A stretch of DNA of 64,000 nt from Synechococcus sp. SynAce01 (GCF_001885215.1 NZ_CP018091.1:1116001-1180000), one strand, 5' to 3'. Counted from the stretch's first letter, positions 8,343 through 16,188 are shown. Notes: generated by a model from the letters alone, not told the origin. Translations and numbers: made by a program.

Positions 8343-8852
8343 ATGTTAGTTCTCAATCGTTCGCTACGCATCGGTGTCGCTGCACTCTCCCTGAGCTGCT
8401 TGGCTTCAACCAGCGCCTTTGCAGGTAGCCCGCCGATGCCGACAAAGGACATCGTCGATACCGCTGTTTCTGCAGGCAGTTTCAAGACACTCACCACCGC
8501 GCTCACAGCGGCCGGACTCGTTGACACGCTCAAGGGCGAAGGTCCTTTCACCGTGTTCGCTCCCACCGACGAAGCCTTCGCGAAGCTGCCAGCCGGCACG
8601 GTGGAGTCACTTCTGATGCCCGCGAACAAGCAGAAACTCACTTCGATTCTCACCTATCACGTGGTAGCCGGAGATGTGAAAGCCGCCGATGTCGTCAAGC
8701 TCTCAAGCGCGAAAACACTGAACGGCCAGTCGGTCAAAATCAAGGCCAAGGGCAGCAAGGTCATGATTAACGGCGCCACCGTCGTCACGGCTGACATCGC
8801 AACAACCAACGGCACGATCCACGTGATCGATACCGTGTTGATGCCAAAGTAA
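8343..8852 (+). CDS. Secreted fasciclin (FAS1) domain protein
   Basis: The ATG at 8343 gives 169 residues: a classical signal peptide ending at STSAFA-G, then one FAS1 domain. The H1 motif ([20 protein letters not shown]) and the later YHVVAGDV and H2-like [13 protein letters not shown] are all present. FAS1 proteins are extracytoplasmic adhesion or polymer-binding modules; single-domain bacterial forms are often stress-induced, but the ligand is not known. The gene stands alone with its own palindrome upstream and a hairpin terminator downstream. Codon use is slightly less GC-biased than in the housekeeping genes. Confidence 0.92.
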   Translation: MLVLNRSLRIGVAALSLSCLASTSAFAGSPPMPTKDIVDTAVSAGSFKTLTTALTAAGLVDTLKGEGPFTVFAPTDEAFAKLPAGTVESLLMPANKQKLTSILTYHVVAGDVKAADVVKLSSAKTLNGQSVKIKAKGSKVMINGATVVTADIATTNGTIHVIDTVLMPK

Positions 8853-8861
8853 TCCTCAATC

Positions 8862-8890
8862 GGGCGCTCAACGACGGGCGCCCTTTCCGT
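8862..8890 (+). terminator. Rho-independent terminator of the fasciclin gene
   Basis: A 6-bp all-GC stem, GGGCGC (8862-8867) with GCGCCC (8878-8883), and a 10-base loop are followed directly by TTT. It starts 10 bases after the stop codon. The T run is short. Confidence 0.6.
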
Positions 8891-9056
8891 GGATACCGCT
8901 TGGCGATGCCATTTTCGATACAGCTTACTAATACCTTTTAATGATTGTCTCTAATATTCTTTTTTAGCATTCTTGTTTAGATCTTTGATTTACTACGAAA
9001 CAAGCAAGTTCGACTTCAGAGAGAGCAAGCATTGCAATTCCCGGCCCAGCACAAGT

Positions 9057-9416
9057 TCAACCAGCACTCTTTGCTGCCTCTACACCACGTTCAAGATAGG
9101 CGGAAAGATGCTTGGTGGTGATATCGCTGATCTGCCTGAGCTTGATATGGCGCCGACCTTTTCCCTTCCCTTCAAGAAAGCCAAAGGCATCGGTGATCAG
9201 TGCACCTTTGCTGAACTCAACGCTGACATGCTGCTTGTAGGCAAAAACGCCACCAAACTGGATCTCGGAAGAGAAGAGAATACCGCCGTACTTGACCTCC
9301 TCCGATAGGGGATGGATCGTCTGCTTCACCAGGGTGCGTACAGCCTCTACGACCAGAAATTGCTCTTCTCCGAGTAATTGGATGTCTTCCAGAAGGGCTT
9401 CAATTGTCTTGGGCAT
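9057..9416 (-). CDS. DUF1801 domain protein
   Basis: A 119-residue soluble protein. It reads as the YdhG/YjbR-like DUF1801 fold: an N-terminal helix (ALLEDIQLLGEEQFLVVEAV), the conserved VKYGGILF segment, then strand phrases (GVFAYKQHVSVEFSKGALI) and the RRHIKLRQISDI motif near the end. The family has no firm function. It is divergent from fetA, with 66 bases between starts. The region around it (8900-9420) is less GC-rich than the average of the window, which may mean recent arrival. No operon partner is visible. Confidence 0.8.
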   Translation of the reverse strand: MPKTIEALLEDIQLLGEEQFLVVEAVRTLVKQTIHPLSEEVKYGGILFSSEIQFGGVFAYKQHVSVEFSKGALITDAFGFLEGKGKGRRHIKLRQISDITTKHLSAYLERGVEAAKSAG

Positions 9417-9482
9417 GGAGGGTTTCCTTGGCGACGTGACGAGGAGCTGTGACTGTCACCTCGCCAGCAGCGATCAAAGTGA

Positions 9483-10154
9483 ATGCTGCCGTCTCCCCCC
9501 GCCTTGGACCGCCCCCTGCTCCTGCGCGCTGAGCAGCTCAAGCGTCAGTTGGGGGATCGACTCCTCTGGAGCCAGCTGGATCTGGAGCTGAGAGCCGGCG
9601 AGCGCCTCGGGTTGGTGGCGCCCTCGGGAGCGGGCAAAACCCTGTTGCTGCGCGCCCTGGCCCTGCTCGATCCGCTGCAAGCCGGCACGATTCATCTGCA
9701 GGGCCGCCCGCCGGCGTCGTGGGGTCTGCCCCGCTGGCGCTCGCTGGTGCTTTATCTCACCCAGCGGCCCGTCGCCCATGGGGGAACGGTGGAGGCGAAC
9801 CTGCGCTCACCCTGGTCATTCCAGGAGCGGCGCGGGCGGGGGGGCTGGCGGCGCGAGCGGATCACGGATTGGTTGGCGGCCCTGGGGCGTGATCCATCGT
9901 TCCTGGCCTACGACGCCGAGCGGCTCTCAGGCGGCGAGCTGCAGCTGTTGGCGCTGCTGCGGGCCCTGCAGCTCGATCCAATCGTGCTGCTGCTGGATGA
10001 ACCGACGGCCTCCCTGGATGGGGCCACCACCGGCGCCGTTGAGGCCCTGCTGATCGCCTGGCTCGGCGCAGGCCCGCGCGCCGCCGTGTTCACCAGCCAT
10101 GACAGTGAGCAGATCCAACGCTTCGCCAGTCGCACCCTGGAGCTCGCCCGATGA
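9483..10154 (+). CDS. fetA: ABC transporter ATPase, FetA-like
   Basis: A 223-residue ATP-binding subunit with Walker A APSGAGKT, the ABC signature LSGGELQLL, Walker B VLLLDEPTASLD and the H-loop TSHD. The next gene, overlapping by four bases (ATGA), is a UPF0014/FetB permease, which identifies this ATPase as FetA (YbbL). In E. coli FetAB exports iron and protects against oxidative stress; metal export here is inferred from that. It starts at an ATG (9483). The P-loop variant APSGAGKT, with Ala-Pro instead of Gly-Pro, is acceptable for the family. Confidence 0.88.
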   Translation: MLPSPPALDRPLLLRAEQLKRQLGDRLLWSQLDLELRAGERLGLVAPSGAGKTLLLRALALLDPLQAGTIHLQGRPPASWGLPRWRSLVLYLTQRPVAHGGTVEANLRSPWSFQERRGRGGWRRERITDWLAALGRDPSFLAYDAERLSGGELQLLALLRALQLDPIVLLLDEPTASLDGATTGAVEALLIAWLGAGPRAAVFTSHDSEQIQRFASRTLELAR

Positions 10155-10969
10155 CGCCAACCAGTTCGGGGGCTCTGACGATCAGCGATGGCCGCCTGGC
10201 GCTCTCCGCCCTGCTGATCCTGGTGAACGTGGCGCTCTCAGCAGCGTTGCGCCTGGGCCTGGCGCGCAGCCTGCTGGTGGCGTCGGTGCGGATGGTGGTG
10301 CAGCTGCTGCTGGTGGGCTTCGTGCTCGAGTGGCTGTTCCGCCAGGACAACGCGCCGCTGATCGTGCTGTTGGGGGCGGCGATGGCGATGATCGCCGGGG
10401 TGTCGGCCGTGCAGCGCACCCGGCGCCGCTTTGCGGGGATCTATCTCAACAGCCTGCTGTCGGTGATGGCGGCGGCGGCCTTGGTGACCGGTCTGGCGGT
10501 GACAGGGCTGATCCAGCCCCAGCCCTGGTACAACCCCCAATATCTGATTCCCCTGCTGGGGATGGTGCTGGGCAACACGCTCAACGGCATCTCCCTGGGG
10601 CTCGATCGCTTCATGGAGGGGTTGCGCAGCGGCCGCGATCGGGTGGAGACGGCCCTGGCCCTCGGGGCCACCCGTTGGGAGGCCTGCCAGGAGGTGGTGC
10701 GCGACGCCATCCGCGTGGCGATGATCCCCACCATCAACTCGATGATGGTGATGGGGCTGGTGAGCCTGCCGGGAATGATGACCGGCCAGATCCTCCAGGG
10801 AGCCGCGCCGGCAGCAGCCGTTCGTTATCAGATTGTGATCCTGTTCATGATCGCTTCTGCCACGGCTCTGGGGGTGTTCGGCGTGGTGGGCCTGGCCTAC
10901 AGGCGGCTCACCAGCGCCGACCATCAACTGCGGCTCGATCGCTTGACCAGTGTTAGCAAGCAGGGGTGA
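10151..10969 (+). CDS. fetB: ABC transporter permease, FetB-like (UPF0014)
   Basis: A 272-residue integral membrane protein with about seven hydrophobic segments. It carries the UPF0014 hallmarks LLGMVLGNTLNGISL and a central cytoplasmic loop (ETALALGATRWEAC) that is the coupling helix for the ATPase, plus the phrase LPGMMTGQILQGAAP. It pairs with fetA through an ATGA overlap. Putative role: export of iron or another transition metal across the plasma membrane. Just after the stop lies a G-rich repeat able to form a quadruplex. Confidence 0.9.
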   Translation: MTPTSSGALTISDGRLALSALLILVNVALSAALRLGLARSLLVASVRMVVQLLLVGFVLEWLFRQDNAPLIVLLGAAMAMIAGVSAVQRTRRRFAGIYLNSLLSVMAAAALVTGLAVTGLIQPQPWYNPQYLIPLLGMVLGNTLNGISLGLDRFMEGLRSGRDRVETALALGATRWEACQEVVRDAIRVAMIPTINSMMVMGLVSLPGMMTGQILQGAAPAAAVRYQIVILFMIASATALGVFGVVGLAYRRLTSADHQLRLDRLTSVSKQG

Positions 10970-10978
10970 GCTGAGGGT

Positions 10979-11263
10979 GTGTGGGTATGGGTATGGGTAT
11001 GGGCGGATGGAGGAGCCCATGCTGGCAATGGGGCCATCGTTCTCCCGCAGATAGAATCAAGGGAAACAACAGTTGAATCTCACTTGAAGAAACTTATTGG
11101 GCCACTGCGCAGAGCGTTGTTCTATGGCGTGATTAGCTATGGCGGGCTTGTTCTGATTAACAACTCAGAACTGAACCTCCCCAACATGTGGATTGCCTAT
11201 CTGCCGATGTTTATCGGTGTCTACGTGCTGACGCAGTGGATCGATCAGAAGATTGGGAGTTGA
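10979..11263 (+). CDS. Small membrane protein, uncertain start
   Basis: The frame is open from a GTG at 10979, but the first codons are the G-rich repeat and would give alternating Trp-Val, which is unlikely to be protein. A later start, for example the TTG at 11084, gives about 60 residues: a basic amphipathic start (KKLIGPLRR), a hydrophobic segment (ALFYGVISYGGLVLI), a polar turn and a second hydrophobic segment (MWIAYLPMFIGVYVLTQWI). No family is recognised. It is less GC-rich than fetB. Coding status is moderate, the start poor. Confidence 0.45.
   Translation: MWVWVWVWADGGAHAGNGAIVLPQIESRETTVESHLKKLIGPLRRALFYGVISYGGLVLINNSELNLPNMWIAYLPMFIGVYVLTQWIDQKIGS
10983..11003 (+). repeat. G-quadruplex-type hexanucleotide repeat
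   Basis: Three perfect copies of GGGTAT followed by a fourth GGG. Four triple-G tracts with three 3-base TAT loops meet the textbook G4 pattern. A further GGG lies upstream at 10975-10977. It starts 14 bases after the fetB stop codon, on the coding strand. Confidence 0.85.
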
Positions 11264-11440
11264 GCTGAATCCGGCTGCCAGGCGAAGGGCAACGGCAGTG
11301 GCCTGTTTCTTGCTCGAGCGAGCTTTGGCTTGAGCAGACCAGCAGGTGGCCGAACCCTTGCCATCGCGCCGGCCGGCCTCTCCCCCATGGCAATCACAAC
11401 AGTTCTGTCATGTTTGCAAAATTGCTACATGGTCTTTTAG

Positions 11441-11458
11441 TATCACGATGTCGTTATG
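11441..11458. promoter_or_regulatory. Candidate regulatory site upstream of the hemerythrin-cyclase pair
   Basis: On the minus strand this reads CATAACGACATCGTGATA. It matches the site at 13986-14003 upstream of heme oxygenase with the shared pattern CATAACGAyAyCGyGATA. It ends 10 bases before the ATG at 11469, where a repressor would block initiation. The regulator is unknown; in Synechocystis the equivalent operon is controlled by the MarR-type ChlR, but I cannot say that this is its site. Confidence 0.4.
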
Positions 11459-11468
11459 ACAGCAATCG

Positions 11469-11903
11469 ATGTCACTGGCTTTGGCGCCTCCGCCTGCTCC
11501 CCTTGCCGAGACCAAGGCTCGGGTTCGCACCAGTAGGTCCCGCCGCTGGCCGCGGCTCTGGACTGAGCAGAGCCTGTTGCTGGAGCGCCAGCATGAGCGC
11601 ATCGAGGCCTTGCTGGAGCAGCTGATCGACGGCCATGGCGTGTCCTCAGAGCACTGCTGCCGCCTGGTGCGGTCCCTCGGCCTTCACCTGCGGCTGGAGG
11701 AGCGCTGGCTGGATCAGGCGGGCTGCCTCTGCCCAGGCCATCGGGTGGCGCACCGGCAGGCCGCCGCCCTCGCGGCCACCATCCCGGCTGGAGCCAGTGA
11801 ACGGCTTGGCTGGCTGATGGACCTGCAGCAGTGGTTCCAGCACCACCGCTTCGGCGCCGATGCCGTGGCCTATGCCCGCGCCTCGCTGAGCGACCAGCCA
11901 TGA
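11469..11903 (+). CDS. Hemerythrin-like diiron O2-binding protein
   Basis: A 144-residue protein. The candidate ligands fit the hemerythrin pattern in order: His42 (RQHERIE), His73 and Glu77 (HLRLE), His91 and His95 (HRVAH), His126 and Asp131 (HRFGAD). The H-x3-E, H-x3-H and H-x4-D spacings equal those of classical hemerythrin, and the wider gaps differ by only a few residues. Such proteins bind O2 at a diiron site and act as sensors, carriers or scavengers. Its stop overlaps the ATG of the oxidative cyclase gene (ATGA at 11900), so the two are co-translated; the cyclase needs O2 and iron. The first ~30 residues are basic and Pro/Ala-rich, without a signal peptide. No output domain is present. 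Confidence 0.72.
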   Translation: MSLALAPPPAPLAETKARVRTSRSRRWPRLWTEQSLLLERQHERIEALLEQLIDGHGVSSEHCCRLVRSLGLHLRLEERWLDQAGCLCPGHRVAHRQAAALAATIPAGASERLGWLMDLQQWFQHHRFGADAVAYARASLSDQP

Positions 11904-12916
11904 CCGCCACCCCAGCCGCCCCCCACCTGCGCGAAGACCTGCTGACGCCGCGTTTCTACACCACAGAAATCAACAAGGCGGCCCGCACCGATCTGGAGCC
12001 CCAGCGGCCGGCCTTCGAGGCGATGCTCGCCGAGATGGAGGCCGATCACAACCGCGACCATTTCGAGCGCAAGGCGCCGCTCGATCGTTTGTGCGCCCTG
12101 GGCCCCGAGGAGAAGCAGGCCTACGAGAGCTACCTGGTGCGCTCCTGTGTTTCGGAGTTCTCCGGTTTCCTGCTGTTCAAGGAGCTCTCACGGCGCCTGT
12201 TCATGGCCGATCGCTCCGAACTGGGTCGCCTGTTTCAGCTGATGGCCCGTGATGAGGCCCGCCATGCCGGTTTCCTCAACCGGGCGTTGGTTGCCGAGGG
12301 CATTGAGATCGATCTACCAAAACTGAGCACGAAGCGGCCGATCACCTGGTTCCCACTCAGCTGGGTGCTTTACAGCGTCTTCCTGTCGGAAAAGATCGGC
12401 TACTGGCGTTACATCCTGATCGACCGGCACCTCAAGGCCCATCCCGACAACGCCTTTGTGCCGCTGTTCGATTTCTTCGAGCCTTGGTGCCAGGACGAGA
12501 ACCGCCACGGCGACATCTTCAACCTGCTGATCCGCTGCTGGCCAGGCCTGAAGCAGGGCTTCCGCGGCAAGCTGCTCAGCCGTTTCTTCCTGTGGTCGGT
12601 GTTTCTCACCCACAGCCTCACCGTCTGCGAGCGAGGCAATTTCTACCGGATCCTGGGCATTGATCCGCACCTGTTCGACGCCGAGGTGATGCGCCAGACC
12701 AACCGCACCGCCCGCCGCGCCTTCCCCTGGGTGTTCGACCTGGAGAACAGCCGCTTTCTGGACCTGCGCGACCGGCTGGTGGCCTGCTTCCAGGAGATTC
12801 AGGCCGCCAAAGCTGGGCGGAGTTCCCCGCTGCAGCAGCTGGGCCTGAAGCTGCACTTCGCAGGTCTGCTGCTCCGTCAGTTCACCCAGCCGATGCAGCA
12901 GGCAGAGGGCGGATGA
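11900..12916 (+). CDS. acsF: Mg-protoporphyrin IX monomethyl ester oxidative cyclase (AcsF/ChlA type)
   Basis: A 338-residue diiron enzyme that makes the fifth ring of chlorophyll (to divinyl protochlorophyllide) using O2. Diiron ligands are visible in E-x-x-H motifs (DEARH and DENRH). EMEADHNRDHFER and the long conserved block KRPITWFPLSWVLYSVFLSE fit AcsF. The ATG at 11900 is chosen because it follows the hemerythrin stop and matches the family start. Cyanobacteria often have two cyclases; the one clustered with heme oxygenase and hemN is the low-oxygen form (ChlAII in Synechocystis). That assignment rests on neighbourhood. Mg is already inserted in the substrate, so the iron is catalytic. 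Confidence 0.92.
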   Translation: MTATPAAPHLREDLLTPRFYTTEINKAARTDLEPQRPAFEAMLAEMEADHNRDHFERKAPLDRLCALGPEEKQAYESYLVRSCVSEFSGFLLFKELSRRLFMADRSELGRLFQLMARDEARHAGFLNRALVAEGIEIDLPKLSTKRPITWFPLSWVLYSVFLSEKIGYWRYILIDRHLKAHPDNAFVPLFDFFEPWCQDENRHGDIFNLLIRCWPGLKQGFRGKLLSRFFLWSVFLTHSLTVCERGNFYRILGIDPHLFDAEVMRQTNRTARRAFPWVFDLENSRFLDLRDRLVACFQEIQAAKAGRSSPLQQLGLKLHFAGLLLRQFTQPMQQAEGG

Positions 12917-12962
12917 GCCACGCCCGTATCCGCCTCTATCCAGCGCTGCGGCGCTCTTCGCC

Positions 12963-13679
12963 ATGACCGTTCCAATCCCCGAGACCCCACGTGTGTTCAT
13001 CGGCTATGACCCGCGCGAGCGGGTGGCCGTGAATGTGCTGGCCGATTCCTTCCAAGCCTGCTCAAGCCTGCCGCTGTTGATTGGCCAGGTTCGGCTCGAT
13101 CAGCTGGGCGGCATCTACGACCGCGAACACCACCCCAAACAGAGCACTGATTTCTCCTTCTCGCGCTTCTTGGTGCCGTGGCTGGCGGGCTATCAGGGCT
13201 GGGCACTGTTCATCGACGCCGACATGCTCTGCCTGGCGGATATCGCCGAGCTCTGGGCCCTGCGTGACGAGCGCTTCGCGGTGCAACTGGTGAAACACCA
13301 GCACGACTGCGAGGCAGGCAGAAAGTTCCAGGGCATGCCCCAGACGCCCTACGGCCGCAAGAACTGGTCGTCGGTGATGTTGTTCAATTGCTCCCGTTGC
13401 CGGGCACTCAGCCCGGCCTACGTGAACACCGCCACGGGCCTGGAGTTGCACCAGTTCCACTGGCTGGCGGATGCCGAGATCGGCGAGCTGCCACCGGAAT
13501 GGAACGTGCTTGTGGGCGTCCAGCCGCTGCCGCCCTCACCCAAGATCGTCCACTACACCCTGGGCGGTCCCTGGTTCGACGACTGCCTCGACATGCCCGC
13601 CTCGGACCGTTGGCTGGCCGCCCGCGCCGCGATGAACCACCCGCTGGAGTCCGCGCTGGCCGTTCACCACGAGGCCTAG
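12963..13679 (+). CDS. Glycosyltransferase, GT8-like nucleotide-sugar fold
   Basis: A 238-residue soluble protein. It starts with VFIGYDPRE, a phrase of GT-A transferases, and has the metal-binding D-x-D in LFIDADMLCL, with a later NCSRC segment and C-terminal HYTLGGPWF, which resembles the GT8-type His-containing metal loop. It should transfer a sugar from a nucleotide sugar; donor and acceptor are unknown. It follows the cyclase by 46 bases on the same strand, inside the tetrapyrrole cluster, and is separated from heme oxygenase by a 374-base spacer. A link to pigment metabolism is only positional. Confidence 0.8.
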   Translation: MTVPIPETPRVFIGYDPRERVAVNVLADSFQACSSLPLLIGQVRLDQLGGIYDREHHPKQSTDFSFSRFLVPWLAGYQGWALFIDADMLCLADIAELWALRDERFAVQLVKHQHDCEAGRKFQGMPQTPYGRKNWSSVMLFNCSRCRALSPAYVNTATGLELHQFHWLADAEIGELPPEWNVLVGVQPLPPSPKIVHYTLGGPWFDDCLDMPASDRWLAARAAMNHPLESALAVHHEA

Positions 13680-13698
13680 GGGCGCATGAGCCGATGGG

Positions 13699-13944
13699 TC
13701 AAAGCGCCACTGCCGCCAGAGGTGCCTGGGGTGGCAGGCCGCTAGCCCGGGAATGGAGCAGCTCTGGCTCCAGAAGGGCCGTGCTCACCGTGCCACCGAA
13801 GCGGAGCTGAAGCCAGGTGATCACCGCCGGATCGCCGGCGACAACCGCTTCTTGGCCCAACGCCAGGGATGGCAGCAACCGGGCCACCTCAGCGGGCGGC
13901 AGCAGATGCAGGGCAGGCGGCGCGGGGAAGGACGCAGAAGCCAT
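13699..13944 (-). CDS. Possible small protein of unknown function
   Basis: The minus-strand ATG at 13944 opens an 81-codon frame in the space between the glycosyltransferase and heme oxygenase. The product is Ala/Leu/Pro-rich (ALHLLPPAEVARLLPSLALG) and has no recognised motif, no signal peptide and no transmembrane segment. Codon bias is compatible with coding. It is divergent from ho2, and the palindrome at 13986-14008 lies between the two starts. It could equally be noise in a GC-rich genome. Confidence 0.35.
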   Translation of the reverse strand: MASASFPAPPALHLLPPAEVARLLPSLALGQEAVVAGDPAVITWLQLRFGGTVSTALLEPELLHSRASGLPPQAPLAAVAL

Positions 13945-13985
13945 GGGCAGGGCGTTGCAACGAAATAGCAACGGCGTAACAACTA

Positions 13986-14008
13986 CATAACGATACCGCG
14001 ATAGCGTT
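13986..14008. promoter_or_regulatory. Imperfect palindrome upstream of heme oxygenase
   Basis: Bases 13989-14008 form a 20-bp near-palindrome of pattern AACGnTAnCGCGnTAnCGTT (16 of 20 positions symmetric). Its left part, from CATAACGA at 13986, is shared with the site at 11441-11458 in front of the hemerythrin gene. It lies 45 bases before the ATG of ho2. A dimeric regulator common to both units is the inference. Confidence 0.45.
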
Positions 14009-14053
14009 GATTCGTTCGTCTCACCCGGCCCTTCGCGTCCGATCGCGTTCACC

Positions 14054-14746
14054 ATGACCACCACCCTCCCAGCCCCGATCTCCGACCACGCCAACCCCCG
14101 CGACGAGGCTGCCCGTAAGGGCTTCGGCCCCCGGGTGCGCCGCCTGCATGCGCGCATCGGTGCCGCCCACCACCAGGCCGAAGGCATGACCTTCTCCCGC
14201 GCCCTGCTTGACGGGCAGGCCAATCCACTGCAATTGGCGGCCCTGATCCGCGCCCTGGGCCCCGGCTACGCCCTGATCGAGCAGCACGGCCCCGAACTGG
14301 CAGCCGCCCTCGGTGCGGCCGATCTCCCCTGGGCGCACCTGGCTCGCAGCAGCGCCCTGGCCAAGGACACGGCAGCCCTGGCCGTCGCGCCGGCAACGCC
14401 CCCCTCAGCCGCTGCCGTCGTCTGGCAGGAGCACCTGCGCACCCTGGCCCAGCAGGAGCCCCATCGCTTCCTGGCCCACGTGTACGTCCGCTATGGCGGT
14501 GACCTTTCCGGCGGTCAGCAGCTGGCTGAACAAGCCAACGCCATCCTGGCGGCCCACGGCCTGCCCCTGGTCACCTTTTGGAGTTTCGATCGGCCGATCA
14601 CGGAGCTCAAGCAGGCCCTGCATGACGGCTTTGAGCAGCTTGAACTCAGCGAGGCCGAGGAGGCCGAACTGCTCGAGGAGACCGTGGTCGCCTTCCAGGA
14701 CACCCAGCGCCTGCTGGCCGAACTGGCACAGGTGGGGAGAGCCTGA
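14054..14746 (+). CDS. ho2: Heme oxygenase (biliverdin-producing), low-oxygen paralog by context
   Basis: A 230-residue enzyme that opens heme to biliverdin IX-alpha, CO and Fe2+, supplying phycobilin synthesis; it uses O2 and ferredoxin. The proximal heme ligand is His39 in AAHHQAEG. The distal-helix signature YVRYGGDLSGGQQL is complete. Its first ~20 residues are an extra hydrophilic tail. It is followed 55 bases later by hemN on the same strand and preceded by the palindrome at 13989. In other cyanobacteria ho2, chlAII and hemN form a microaerobic cluster; the same trio is found here, which favours the ho2 name over ho1. Confidence 0.92.
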   Translation: MTTTLPAPISDHANPRDEAARKGFGPRVRRLHARIGAAHHQAEGMTFSRALLDGQANPLQLAALIRALGPGYALIEQHGPELAAALGAADLPWAHLARSSALAKDTAALAVAPATPPSAAAVVWQEHLRTLAQQEPHRFLAHVYVRYGGDLSGGQQLAEQANAILAAHGLPLVTFWSFDRPITELKQALHDGFEQLELSEAEEAELLEETVVAFQDTQRLLAELAQVGRA

Positions 14747-14801
14747 GCTGATCACGTCCGCAGCCCACGCCCCCTGACCCGTCCGCCGCTTCCGCCACTC
14801 C

Positions 14802-16181
14802 ATGACCGCCACCACTCCTGAGCGTCTCGATCCGTTGCAGTTGTTGCTCAAGCACGACAAGCCCGTTCCCCGCTACACCAGCTACCCCACCGCCGCCAGC
14901 TTCCACACCGAGGTGGGAGCGGCAGAGCTGGCAGCGGAGCTGGGGAGACCCAGCACGGACGACGTTTCCCTTTACGTCCACATCCCCTTCTGCCGCCACG
15001 CCTGCTGGTACTGCGGCTGCAACCGGATCACCAGCCAGGCAGGCGCCAAGGTGGTGGGCCCCTACCTGCAGGCTCTGGCCCGGGAACTGGAGCTCATCGG
15101 GCAGTGCTCCGGCCAGCGCCGGCGGCTAGGCCAGCTGCACTGGGGCGGCGGCACACCCAACTACCTCAGCCTGGCCGAACAGGCCCAGCTCTGGGCCCTG
15201 ATCGAGCAGCACTTCGACCTGGCCCCCGACCTGGAGGCCTCGATCGAGGTGAACCCAGAGTTCCTCAGCCGCGATGAGGTGCAGGGCCTGCGGCGGCTGG
15301 GGTTCAAGCGCATCAGCTTCGGCATCCAGGACGCCGATCCCCAGGTGCAAGCGGCCGTCAACCGGATTGTGCCGGTCGATCAGCTGCGCCGGGCGATGGC
15401 CTGGATGCGGGAGGCGGGCTTCGAGAGTGTGAATGTGGATCTGATCTGCGGCTTGCCACTTCAGACTCCGGAGCGCTTCGCCACCACGATCGCCCTAGTG
15501 GAGGGACTGCAGCCGGATCGGGTGTCGCTGTTCAGCTTCGCCTACCTACCCGGGCAGCTGCCATTGCAGCGCAAGATCGCCGCCGATGATCTGCCCAGCC
15601 AGCGAGAGCGGTTGCGGATGCTGCAGGGCGCCTACGAGGCCTTCACCAGCGATGGCTACATCGCCATCGGCATGGACCATTTTGCCCTGCCCGGCGACAG
15701 CCTGGCAGCGGCGGCAGGCCAAGGACGTCTGCACCGGAATTTCCAGGGTTACACCACCGGAGGTGAGCTTGATCTGCTCGCGATCGGCGTCACGGCGATC
15801 AGCCAGTACCCCCGCTTGTTCAGCCAGAACCAGCGGGATCTCAAGGGCTACTACGCCGCCCTCGCGGCCGGCCAGCTGCCGGTGGAGAGGGGCCTGGTTG
15901 TTCAGGATCCAGAGGTGTTGCTGCGCCGCCAAATCATTCAGCGGCTGATGTGCGATTTCCGGATTGACTTCGACAGCTTGAGCCTGGAGGGACCGCTGGA
16001 TGGCCCCCGCCGCTTTGCCGCCGAATGGGAGGATCTAGGGCAACTGGAGGTGGATGGCCTGCTGCGGCTGGAGCCCAATGGCTTGACGGTGAGCCATGAG
16101 GGCCGCTGGCTGATCCGCACGATTGCCGCCGTGTTCGATCCCCAGCAGCGCCAACGGGCCAGCGGTTCACGGCTGGTTTAG
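14802..16181 (+). CDS. hemN: Oxygen-independent coproporphyrinogen III oxidase
   Basis: A 459-residue radical SAM enzyme that converts coproporphyrinogen III to protoporphyrinogen IX without O2. The 4Fe-4S motif is CRHACWYCGC, i.e. C-x3-C-x2-C-x-C, the HemN-specific form with the extra cysteine. Upstream PRYTSYPTA is the family N-terminal signature, and the glycine-rich GGGTPNYL and IEVNPEFL follow. Length and the C-terminal HemN domain (VLLRRQIIQRLMCDF) are normal. As the last gene of the low-oxygen cluster it replaces the O2-dependent HemF when oxygen is scarce. Its stop converges on the methyltransferase-like gene 7 bases away. Confidence 0.96.
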   Translation: MTATTPERLDPLQLLLKHDKPVPRYTSYPTAASFHTEVGAAELAAELGRPSTDDVSLYVHIPFCRHACWYCGCNRITSQAGAKVVGPYLQALARELELIGQCSGQRRRLGQLHWGGGTPNYLSLAEQAQLWALIEQHFDLAPDLEASIEVNPEFLSRDEVQGLRRLGFKRISFGIQDADPQVQAAVNRIVPVDQLRRAMAWMREAGFESVNVDLICGLPLQTPERFATTIALVEGLQPDRVSLFSFAYLPGQLPLQRKIAADDLPSQRERLRMLQGAYEAFTSDGYIAIGMDHFALPGDSLAAAAGQGRLHRNFQGYTTGGELDLLAIGVTAISQYPRLFSQNQRDLKGYYAALAAGQLPVERGLVVQDPEVLLRRQIIQRLMCDFRIDFDSLSLEGPLDGPRRFAAEWEDLGQLEVDGLLRLEPNGLTVSHEGRWLIRTIAAVFDPQQRQRASGSRLV

Positions 16182-16188
16182 CGGCTGC

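Noticed and set aside
10979-11083. Trp-Val repeat as the N-terminus of the small membrane protein
   Set aside because: It is simply the translated G-rich repeat; a real start probably lies downstream.
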